64,000 nucleotides of DNA. Origin: Deuterostichococcus epilithicus. Its lineage: Eukaryota > Chlorophyta > Trebouxiophyceae > Prasiolales > Stichococcaceae. The position numbers were made by a program, and so were the translations under genes. This document shows, piece by piece, positions 1 to 9,308 of the stretch; positions within the stretch are counted from its first letter, which is position 1, and every line of letters starts with the position of its first letter. The notes under the pieces were generated by a model that had not been told where the DNA came from, ran no database searches, and saw only the letters and a program-made list of their open reading frames with translations. The DNA is taken from assembly GCA_033439295.1 (NCBI GenBank), contig JAVTLE010000003.1, positions 1,550,001-1,614,000 of the forward strand, written 5' to 3'.

Positions 1-229
1 AGTGCGACGTCAGGTCCAGCGATCTGGCGTTGACGCGCGGGCCTGCGCATTGCAGCGGCAGGCGTCAGCAGAGCCGGCGCGGGGCATGCCGTAAAGTGGT
101 CAAGCTCATGGCTGCATCCTGTCGTCGAATCTGCAAGTCGTGAGTGATTTTGGCCACCTCCACCGCACAACGCTGCGCCCTCCATCGAGAACATCCGCAG
201 AGCGGGGCTTTGCTGGTTCCCAGTACCTG

Positions 230-1770
230 CGGACTGCTGGTCGGCTGCGGCCTGCAGCGCACGGCGGTGGTGCCCCACGACGGCCGCGAGGTCGCTGGCC
301 ACCAGCGACTCACCGATCGCCAGGCCAAGCGCCGCCAGCTCCGCCCACGCCGATGTGCTGTGCGGCCTGCGGCCACCAGCATGCTGTATGGAGACTAGGA
401 TTGGCGCACTGCCAAGGATTTCCAGGACTAGGCCTTTTGTTTGACGCTGCATCTGTGGGGCGAGACAGTGTCACTTGCAGACTGCAACGATGCTGCCACA
501 AGAGTGGTCGGCCAGCCAATCGTCCGAAGCCCACACCTGTTTTGGCCCGGGAAGAAAGGCGCTGGGGACGGCAGCGGCGACGGCGACGGCGAGTTCCAGC
601 CACCGCCACGGCGCGAGGAGCGCGTCAGGCCGCCCAGAGCTGGCAGTGCCGCGGCCGGTCCTGGCGGCAGCACCAGCTTTGGGACCGGTGCCAGCTGCGC
701 AGCCGCATTCGTTCCAGCGCCTGCATTGGCATCGCCGTCCACGCCAGCTGCATTGCCGCCGTGCGGCCGCTTGTCGGGGCTCACCGCTGCCAAGAAGCCA
801 GGGGTGCGGATATCTGCGGCACAACCAGTCGTCCTCCATCACAACAGAGCGGGAGAATGGAAACCTGGTTTGACATGACGTTCATCTGCATGATTCGCTC
901 AGCACGGCTCTGCTGCAAGCAGGCATCTGGGCCAAGCCTTGCTGCAAAGCGACAGGTGACATGCCTGGCGAGCGGCACAGGTTGTCGCTCGGGCCGGCCT
1001 GTAGCAGCGGGCTCGGCTGCGACCCGCCTGCCTGCTGCGGCGCCAGCAGCTGCACAAGCTGCTCCAGCAGCACTCCCTTGAAGCCCTGCTCTGCCGCCAC
1101 CTGAACAGCTTACAAAGTCAGCAAAATCGCATGGAAGCAGTGACACTGAGTTGCCAACATGCGCTCGGTAGTCAGTGGCGGTCCTCTGACACGGCGTCAT
1201 GGTTGGTGCGAACGAACACCAGCACCAGCATGCATGCTAGTGTCCTGCACTTGTCCACAGCGCAGGCAATGCGTGCAGCGAACGTTTGTGTGCAGCAGCA
1301 CCTTGCAGGTTATGGGCAGGTCCAGCGCCGCGATGAGCAGCTGGTACACCGCCGGGCCGATGGCCTGCGGGCCCGAGCCCTCGATCGCGGCGACGGCCTC
1401 CGCCAGCAGCTCGGCGGCCGCGGCCCCGCCGGCCGACCTGTCCCGCAGCAGCAGCGCCAGCGCCCGGAAGGCGAACGCTGCCTGCTGCGCCGCCTCGGCG
1501 GGGGTCGCCGCCGCGGTGCCGGCGACAATCGCACGAACTGCGNCNGNGGCCACCCANGAGCGGGCCCAGCCCGGATCCGCCCGCCATCGGCGCCCNGCAT
1601 GCGCCAGGTGGAGCAGCGCCCGGCAGCGCGCGGCGGCGGACGGCGACCGCAGCTCCGCCACTGCAGCTGGCGTCGCGGCATGTGCACCTGTGAGCGTGCG
1701 TCCGAGGATTTGCCGTGTCTCAACAAAGCAGCATGACCACAGCACGGCACGGATTGAAACGGACGAGCAT
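230..1770 (-). CDS. Helical-repeat-like protein, 3' part only (partial)
   Basis: Several minus-strand exons are visible. The best, about 1765-1300, is Ala/Leu-rich and reads as amphipathic helices (for example VAELRSPSAAARCRALLHLA and LLAEAVAAIEGSGPQAIGPA), which suggests ARM/HEAT-type repeats. Smaller exons follow at about 1105-1035 (GFKGVLLEQLVQLLAPQQAG), about 790-545 (Pro/Ala/Gly-rich linker) and about 365-230 (AELAALGLAIGESLVASDLA, ending at a CAG|GTACTG donor). The stop codon was not found and may lie beyond the left edge. Five ambiguous bases fall inside the large exon, so its translation is interrupted there. No family was recognised; the helical-repeat reading is inferred from composition only. 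Confidence 0.4.
1543..1596. other. Cluster of undetermined bases (N)
   Basis: Single N bases occur at 1543, 1545, 1547, 1557 and 1596, in a very GC-rich coding stretch. They mark low sequence quality, so small indels nearby cannot be excluded. Confidence 0.95.
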
Positions 1771-2441
1771 GCGCAGGTCCAGCAACTTGACACCTGCAGA
1801 GCATCACATGGCATTACATTCAGGACGAGAAAGCGCATTGCCGAACCTGCGGCCGCTTTGCTGGCATCGTCTCCCTGCTCGGCCGACTGCTGGTTCCCCA
1901 TGACAGCTGAATCGATCGAGAACCGAGGGTCAGGCAGGATCGATCAGGTGCGCTATCGCCATGAACGATTGCTGCCAACTGCAGTGCTGCGCCCTCGTTG
2001 ATGCGAACTTGGCCATGGCTCAACTTTTTGCAGCTGCATCAGGCTGCCCCACCCCCACAGCGATCGCAGCACCGCTTACTGCGTCCTAATCTCAGGACGC
2101 TCAAATTACAATTTGTGAAGCAGGCTGCTCGCCGCTGCGGCACGCAACGCCTGGGGTTTGAAAACGCAGGGGGTGATTCGTCTCGGAAGCGAAGCAGGAC
2201 CTGATTGATAATGCACGCGCAGCTGCACGCACCACTCGTAACGAATGCAGCGCCGTCGGAGAGTTTCCGAGGCCTATAAGCCGCCACATCGGCGAGGCGG
2301 CCCCGTTGACACCCTCAGCAGAGATCTGGAAGGATTGCACCTGGGCAGCAACCTCCTGGTGCGCAGTTTGTGCTGGATATGCATTGCTGCATGCATGTCT
2401 ACACTATGATTGCATCATATTCAGCTCGCTGCGGATCGCAG

Positions 2442-3867
2442 GTGCAAGTGACGGTCTATCGCGACACGGATTGGGGCACACGTCCCTTCAATGCGACGGG
2501 CGCCGCCGCCGCAGACGCCGCCATTACCGACAGTGCCAAAGATGCAGACACGACCACCGAGCAGGTACTGACGCTCGCTTCGCTGCATAATATGTTCTTT
2601 CTCAAATGTGCTCGATCACGGTGACGACTCAAACCATTGACCCACCTGTTTCTGCGGCGTACGGTTCATGTGCAGGCGCCTCCCGTCTACTGTTGCAGGT
2701 GACGAAAGTCCTGACATTCCCAGACTCAGACGAATTCGCCGAGGAGCTGCTGACCTGGTTCAAGGGATCTGCAGAAGTAAAGACGGCGGCACCAGCAGAT
2801 AAGGACAGGCAAGCAATGCGAATTGCTCACTCATCAGTGCAAAATCAGCCTTCAGCATTGACGGGCTGAGCGCTTATGTGGCCCCACTTCAGGTGCAGGA
2901 TTTGCCTGCCGACCACCCTCAGCAAGGAGCGTCGCAAAGCCTGGCACAGGGCAGCTGCGCGTGCTGGCCTGCAATCCTGCTCCCAGGTGCGCTCTGCAGC
3001 TCAGACAGGGTGGATACAGAAATGAGCGACTTCGGCAATGCACCCACTCTGCAGCAATGCACGCCACTGTGAAGTACAGACACAGGTCACCAGCTCTGGC
3101 ACATACCCCTGACATGGTTGTCGAAGTCGCAGGGTGTTGGAGCAGGACGGCATCTGCAGATCGGTGTGCGCGGATCGCTGGGCGCAAAGCCCAGCATGTC
3201 ACGTGAGACCAAGCGGCTGTGGGTGCTGGCCCAGGACGCAGGCGGCGCCGCTGCTCAGCTGAGCCTCAGCGAGATTCAGACCATGCTTGATACGAAGACT
3301 CTGTCACCGCTGCTGCTCGAGCTGGCGAAACAGAGGTGCGCCAACATGTGTGTTGCCCCGGCCCCGGTGCTGCTGCATGACCTCGGACTGGTTCCGGCGT
3401 AAAGAGTTGCCTGTGCTGTCACCTTAGGGTCAAACAGCGGCTTGATATGTGCCTGTGCTGAGGCGCAGTGAAATGGCGGCGGCCGTCGTGGACGCGCTCA
3501 GACGCGGCGATGGCGATGCCGCCCTGCGGCTGATAGATGCAGAGCCGAACCTGCTGTGGGAGCGCATTGCCCCTGACGGCGAATATCCACTCCACGAAGC
3601 GTGCCAGCAGGTACTGAGTTGGATCTGGTTTTCGGGAATGAAAGGTGTGAATGCTGTTCTGTCTCTCGATCCGACTTCTTGACCTGCCATTTGCAGGGCA
3701 TGGCAGATGTGGTGGAAAATCTGGTAGCCCGCCAGCCCAATATCATCGAGCAGCGCAGCAGAAAGTACAATTCTGCCATGGCCATTGCGCTAGATCATAG
3801 TGATGGCGCCGTGCGCAGAAGGCTTGTGGTGGCTCTCGAGGTATCGCAGGTCATTGACGGCAGCTGA
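2442..3867 (+). CDS. R3H-domain protein with C-terminal ankyrin-type repeats
   Basis: Six exons join in frame: 2442-2564, 2699-2808, 2893-2986, 3133-3335, 3463-3610 and 3697-3867 (stop). The start exon upstream was not found. Across exons 2-4 the product reads FPDSDEFAEELLTWF, then LPTTLSKERRKAWHRAAARA, then GVGAGRHLQIGV. This matches the R3H fold, a single-stranded nucleic-acid-binding domain with a conserved Arg/His pair. Exons 5-6 encode two ankyrin-like units (YPLHEACQQGMADVVENLVA). The join 2808/2893 only keeps frame with a GC donor (AG|GCAAGC). The role is probably RNA or ssDNA binding with a protein-interaction tail; this is inferred from the domains. R3H plus ankyrin is an uncommon pairing. 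Confidence 0.7.
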
Positions 3868-4224
3868 CACAGCCGTCGTTGTCAGGCTCCTTGTGACGTA
3901 GCATGAGCGGATATAATGTTGACCGAATGCAACGCGCCCTTCAAAGACAAGCTTCGTTTCAAGACACCGCCTAGCATCCAAACAACGTGCTCGATTGAGA
4001 TTTGGTTTCTCTTTCCAGTCGTACTATGGAAACGACACATGGCTAAAAAGCAATGCGGAGCAAAGCCCCCCCCCCTCCCCTCCCCGGGGGATTTTTGGCT
4101 CCTGCCGTCGCTGCACTGAAGCGGAAGCTGCCGGCCAAAGCCAACAGCTCTGCCACATCCTGCGATTGGTTTGCTTCCTCTGCCGAAACGACGGTGCTGG
4201 CGCCTCTGAGGAAGCTTTTCAGGG
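3868..4224. other. Convergent intergenic gap with C-tract
   Basis: This spacer lies between the ends of two convergent genes. It holds an almost pure C tract at about 4066-4085 followed directly by five G (4086-4090), which could fold back on itself. No coding signal was accepted here. Confidence 0.6.
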
Positions 4225-5476
4225 TCACCGGACCTCCTTCCAGTCCACATCAATAACCCTGCCACCGCCATCACCGCCGCTGCTGCTGCCAGGGTCCACA
4301 TTGATGCGGCCTCCGCTCGGCAGCTCGACGTAGATATTGACATCGTCGCCTTGCTGCTCCACGACTGCTTCTGCAAAGCCACGCGGACCAACGACAGGCA
4401 TCCGCACTCGCACCTGCAGATGGGTTTGGGTTTCGATCCGTGGTGAGGATGCACAGGGCGACGAGTTGAAAGCTTCAGGTTCATGCGGCTCCAGTCAAAA
4501 TTTCAGTTGGGTACGCGCCTGCTGAGACGTGCGTCCGTTCACGCTGACGGTGGAACTCTCTTGCGAGAAAGCTTGCTGCACGTCCACCGTACCGCCAAGC
4601 CGCTGCCGGACCTCGGCGCTGCTCTGGATGGCCAGTGCTGCCTACAGCCGCAGTGACGGATTGCTGATGTGCTAGCCAGCCAGCACTGATCTCAATACAT
4701 CTGCTGGCATGTGCAGGCAAGGGCGCGGTGTGGCTGACACCTGACAGAGGTCTCAGCACCAAGCGAAGGCGAGTTAGAGGCTCGGACTCGCCTGCTGCTG
4801 CAGATCTTGTGCCGCCTCCATCTGCTGCTGCATGCTCTCCACTACCCCGCCGAATGCGCGCTGCACTATGCCGCCCATGAGCCTACCCGCGATGCCGCCG
4901 CCAAAAGCATCTGCACAAAAATCCGGCAACTGACATGCAAAGAGCATGCAAGCAACTGCCTCCTTTCTGCCTTGAGCATGCTGCTAAAACATCTATGTGA
5001 AAGGTCACGCGACACCGGTGCGATGGTCTGTCTCGGGCACTCACCCCTGACTGCGGTGTGCAGCTGCACATCTGGTGGATCTTCCCGCACCACGTGGGCT
5101 TGACGGCTCTTGCCCGTCTGCGCTGGGCTGCTGATTGCGCCATCGTCCGTGCTGGGAATGATGCGGCTAACCGCGCTCTTCAGCGACTCGCCCACCTTGC
5201 CGGCGACATCCCTACCGCAAGCACAATCGGTATTGACGGGTGCACAGGCTAGAAGGCTAAGATGCAGCCATGCATTTGGTCATGCGTCTATGCAGCCGCA
5301 ATGCACCTGCCAAGGTCGGCGGCGGACGACAGCAGCTCCCCCCAGCTCTTGTCCTGGCTGCTGCCGCTGGCCAGGCAGCGCAGCTGGTGCTGCCGCACGG
5401 GGATGTGCGGTTGCAGATGATGACGCAGAGGCCTGCTCATCCCGGCTCGGTGCTGCAGAGACCTGAGCCCCTGCAT
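4225..5476 (-). CDS. Organelle-targeted conserved protein of unknown function
   Basis: The ATG at 5476 opens an Arg/His/Leu/Ser-rich leader (MQGLRSLQHRAGMSRPLRHH) typical of a plastid or mitochondrial transit peptide. The mature part reads SWGELLSSAADLG, splices in phase to RDVAGKVGESLKSAVSRII (exon about 5225-5060), then to GGGIAGRLMGGIVQRAFGG and VESMQQQMEAAQDLQQQ (about 4900-4780), then SSAEVRQRLGGTVDVQQAFS (about 4635-4515). It ends with FAEAVVEQQGDDVNIYVELP and a Gly/Ser linker, stopping at 4225. The Gln-rich middle is probably coiled coil. I do not recognise the family; the C-terminal strand-rich module looks like a small beta domain. Confidence 0.6.
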
Positions 5477-5983
5477 GTTGTTCCTGACGCACTGGATGTC
5501 CGCCAGCATACGCAGCCTCGCAGGTTGGCAAGGTCGGGTTCCGGAAGTTTCGAAGCCGCAGTTGCCACCAACGAAAGGGTGCTGCAGCGCGCAGGTCACG
5601 GCGCGAAGGTGACAAGATACATCAGCGCTGTGATCGTAGCTGAGAAACTGCATCTGTGCAGGGATGAGCACGGGCAGCAAGGCTTATTGTGCACGTTCCG
5701 GAAATCTGGAGGGCACGTGCCCCGAGAATTCGAGGTGCAGCCTGCTCAGCTTCAGTTTCCTGCATTATCGTTGCTATCCCTGTCGCATTGAAGGCCAAAT
5801 TCTTCCAGCATCTTACTCTGGTGACGTTGGACCAACAGCGGACTTGAAGGGATTGCAAACCTTTGCAACTGGCTTCAGCAGCTCGCAGTTCCGCTATCAC
5901 GCATATGTCGGCGGTGCGAAGTACTCCTCGATCAGATCTCGTCGCCTGACGGCCGAGCCCGCAGTTTCCCACGGCTTGACAGG
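5477..5983. promoter_or_regulatory. Divergent promoter region
   Basis: About 0.5 kb separates two start codons on opposite strands (5476 minus, 5984 plus). It must hold both promoters and 5' leaders. No specific motif stands out. Confidence 0.5.
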
Positions 5984-7675
5984 ATGGCCAGCACGCTGCT
6001 CGGCGTCGTGCTAGCCGCTCTTGCTGCATTCTTCAACGGCACGTTCGGTGTCCTCCCCAAGTTTGACGCTGTTCACAGAGCGGACGTCAGCCCGCTGCAC
6101 TTCAATTTCTGGGTCTCATGCGGTCTCGTCCTGAGTTCGCTGCCGCTGCTGGCGGTACGGCAGGTACATAACACATGCAGGCCATGCCATGCATCGTTGT
6201 GGGGGGCATTGACGTGGGTGCGGGCGCTTTGGAGACGACGCGACGGCTGAATGAGCGGTGACGACGGTCTGCCACCGTCTTCCCGGCCACCGAATGCGGA
6301 AACGGCAAAACAACTTTGACTCCGTGATATCCGAGCAGGTGTTCACGCCGTGGGGCATGCTGTCAGGCGCGCTTTTCGTTATGTCAACCGGCTGCACGTT
6401 TTTTGCCATCGACAAGCTCGGCATCTCGGTGGCCAGTGCCATGTGGTGCGGCACCGCCATCATCGCGTCCTTCACGTGGGGCATCCGGTGAGTTGGTGGC
6501 ACCTGCGAATTGAGTGCTGCAGTGTGTTCTCACCATGCCAAATTGGCGGCCATCCTGCTGCAGGGTGAGCGGCGACGAGCTGCAGCACCCCGGCTTCTCG
6601 GTGCCCGCATTGCTCCTGTTGGTTGGCGGCCTGGCGGGAATCGCGGTCAATGGCCGCTACTCAGAGGCCATCAGAGAGCACAAGGAAGAAGGTGGTGCCT
6701 CGTCCGCCTTGGACAGAGCACTGCTTCAACACTGGCTTCGACCGTGACCTTTGCAGTGCTAGCTTCAGGAAGATCGACACACGATCTGCCACGTGTGCCT
6801 TTGCGCAGCGGATGTTGACGACAGAGAGGCCTTGGACGAGCACCGTCGCCGTCTGGAGGAGGAACGGATTCTTGACCCGATGCATGCGCACGACGACGTC
6901 CCGAAGGGGCCGCGACAGTATGGCAGCGGCTGCGTCGCTGCCATCGCCGCCGGGCTTTTTGGTGGTGGGACACTGAGCACCAAAATCCTTTCGTCTGACC
7001 CTCCAGTCTGCAGGCTGCAGCATTGTCAAGTTCGACTTCAATGTTTGATGGGCGCCACTGCAGGACTGGTGCTGGCGCCGAAAACATTTGCACCACATGT
7101 CCGCGGTTTGACATACATACCGTCGCTGGCGCTCGGCGTCCTGGTGGCATCGCCCATACTCACTGTCGGGGTGGCCAGACTCAATGGCGCGAGGGCCCTG
7201 CCTAGCAAAGAGAGCCTGAAGGTGCCACAGCTGTTTGCAAGCCGGAAACCTGCGGCAAACCCTGTGTTGTGCCGAACTTGCTATTTACTTGAATGGCGCT
7301 TTAATGCTTTTGTGCTCTGTCCACAGACCGCCGCTCTGTATGGCATAGCTGCAGGACTGATGTGGAACATCGGTGGGTGTGATGCAGCTCGGCAAATCCT
7401 GCTGTTGCATTTGATGTGCATGCGTGATGTTGGCCCTGACAGTGGTCGTATGACATGCTGTCGATGGACGATCTGCAGGCAACGTCCTCAGCCTGCTGGC
7501 GACGGAAAGGATTGGCATTGCGATCGCGTATCCAATCTTCCAGTGTGGCCTGCTCGTCGCGGGCCTGTGGGGTATTGTTGTCTTCGACGAAATCGAGCGG
7601 TCATGCGTCCCTGCATATCTCCTGAGCGGGATTGCCCTCATTTCTGGCGCGACATTTCTGGCGCTGTCGAAGTGA
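5984..7675 (+). CDS. TMEM144-like multi-pass transporter
   Basis: The ATG at 5984 starts with a membrane helix (LLGVVLAALAAFFNGTFGVL). Exons at 5984-6163, 6339-6487 and 6564 onward join in frame. Further helices include GMLSGALFVMSTGCTFFAID, LLLLVGGLAGIAVNG, GSGCVAAIAAGLFGGG, YIPSLALGVLVASPILTVGV, and NVLSLLATERIGIAIAYPIF plus CGLLVAGLWGIVVFDEIE near the end. The last segment, SGIALISGATFLALSK, stops at 7675. Order and motifs match the TMEM144 family of the drug/metabolite transporter clan (about ten helices). The Arg/Glu-rich loop HRRRLEEERILDP between the two helix bundles is cytosolic by inference. Its substrate is unknown; members are thought to move carbohydrates or other small molecules. 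Confidence 0.8.
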
Positions 7676-7815
7676 CCGTCTTCAGGGCTGGGTCATCAGC
7701 ATCTTTGCACCAAATCGCACAGCAGTTTTGTTGCATTTCATTGGTCACTGTGCTGTTGACAACGTGTCCATAATCGGGGCTCAAGTTGCCGACACAAGGT
7801 CTGTAACCTCGACTG

Positions 7816-8829
7816 TCATGCGGAGCCAAGCTTGTGGCCCTTGCCGCGTGTGCCCCACGAGTCTTTTGATTGTCCACCGCCACTGCCACCACTGGGCCTC
7901 GTTGGATTCTTCGCCATAAAGTCCCTCACGAAGTCGCCTGCCTGATTGAGCCCTGCACCGCCCCCGCCGCTGCCTGCGCCAGCCGCTGCGCCCGGAGGCG
8001 ACGGCGAGCTGGAGTTGACTTTGAAGACCACGACTGCACAAAAATGCAAAGTCAGCAGGTAAATTTGTATCGAAGAGGGTTCCTCACATCGTGTGCACCA
8101 CAGATGATCACGAAACGAGGAGAGGTGATGATAGTGCGCACATAGAACAGCCAGGAAAATGAGCATGCGCCAGCCGAAGAAGACGGTGAGCGCGGCTGCG
8201 ATCAGCAGCTGCTGTGCTGTGATGTGGAAGCCGAAGACCTCGGCGTCCGGCACCGGCAGGCCGTACAGCGGCGGGACATCATGCCGCAGCCTGCAAGGTC
8301 AGCAGTCCATGCCGCGAGGTCGTGTGTTGCAGAGAAGCTGTCGGTCGAGCATATGTCGGTGCAATGCGCGGCTTGCAGTAGTTTGCCATTGCGCCACTGC
8401 AACGTTCATAGCAGATCAGAGTGATTGATGACATGATTTATGGCTCACTTGAAAGGCGTGCGCTGCCACCATGGCTCTGAAGCCTGCGGCGCCGCACGCG
8501 GCTGCTGCCTGCCACTTTGACTGCAAGTCCCCAAACAGGTAGAAATTCAAGTTAGAGAACCAGCCGTCCCGATAACACCAGGAGTGCTGCATAAGACGGC
8601 GCATGGGCTTCAAACAGCAAAGCGCCAAGCGCCGTTTCGCACCCGAATGCCAGTGGCGCAGGCTTGCTGCTAGCCTGAGGATTCTTGTCGTCTTCTGCAG
8701 CGCATACGATGTGCGATCAGAGACGATGGATTCTTCATGATGTGTATTCGCGATGTGTATGAACCACACAATGCGTCAGCGCATGAGGGCCGACGCACCG
8801 ACAATTTCTCCGTTGACAATGCGGACCAT
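7816..8829 (-). CDS. Small single-pass membrane protein, possibly FAM241 (DUF4605)-like
   Basis: A short first exon starts at 8829 with MVRIVNGEIV and ends at a G|GTGCGT donor. This resembles the N-terminus I recall for FAM241 proteins (MVRI-NGEIV). Later exons encode PPLYGLPVPDAEVFGFHITA, then a hydrophobic helix QQLLIAAALTVFFGWRMLIF (about 8300-8140). The last exon (about 8030-7816) has a Gly/Ser/Pro linker, GDFVRDFMAKNPTRPSGG and a basic tail GTRGKGHKLGSA. The middle exon near 8525-8450 could not be joined in phase with confidence. The protein is probably tail-anchored in an endomembrane. It converges with the transporter, the stops lying about 140 bases apart. Confidence 0.45.
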
Positions 8830-9308
8830 CACAGCCGCCCCAAGCGCCTATTCTGGTTCGGGTCCGAGGCAGAGAGGCGATGCCGCGTCAATGGCACGTC
8901 AGCACGTTGGATTCGGAGTGATTGTCACAGTGTGTAGGGGCCGTTGTGGGTTGTTGGGTCTGAGTGTTGAGTGCGAGACACGCAATCATTTGCCAGCTGC
9001 GAACTGCAAATGGTGCCCGTCTGACTGCAGCTGCAACTCCAAGTCTTCGACATGCGACAAGCACAAACCTTGGACTCGCCAAATGAACGACTTGCTGTCG
9101 TGAAAGGCACTGAGCAGCATCAACCTGACACAATGTGCTCTGGCTCCGTCCAGCGACCTGAGCTTTGCTGCCACAAGGCTCGAACTGCTTCTGGAAAGTG
9201 ATCTGCAGGCTGATCTCCGGCGGTCTAGAGCACCGTAGTCACATTTTGCACATGGTCAGTGGAAGTTAGCAGACTCGATAACTACAGAGCTGGCGGAGGT
9301 GCAACACC
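8830..9308. promoter_or_regulatory. Divergent promoter region
   Basis: About 480 bases separate the start codons at 8829 (minus) and 9309 (plus). Nothing distinctive was seen beyond mixed-composition sequence. Confidence 0.45.

Noticed and set aside
140-1081. Long plus-strand open frame (313 codons)
   Set aside because: It is antisense to better minus-strand exons. Its Arg/Cys/Ser-rich composition is the usual shadow of GC-rich coding DNA, and it has no splice or family features.
4066-4090. C-tract followed by G-run as an i-motif/G-quadruplex regulator
   Set aside because: There is only one G-run, and the C-tract is a simple homopolymer-like stretch between convergent genes. A regulatory role is not supported.
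6793-7773. Single uninterrupted 326-codon frame as the whole transporter gene
   Set aside because: It merges exons with retained introns. The true TMEM144 helices fall in different frames and require splicing.
7816-8829. Selenoprotein K identity for the small membrane protein
   Set aside because: The short N-terminus followed by a helix is reminiscent of SelK, but there is no UGA-Sec context, and the MVRIVNGEIV start fits FAM241 better.
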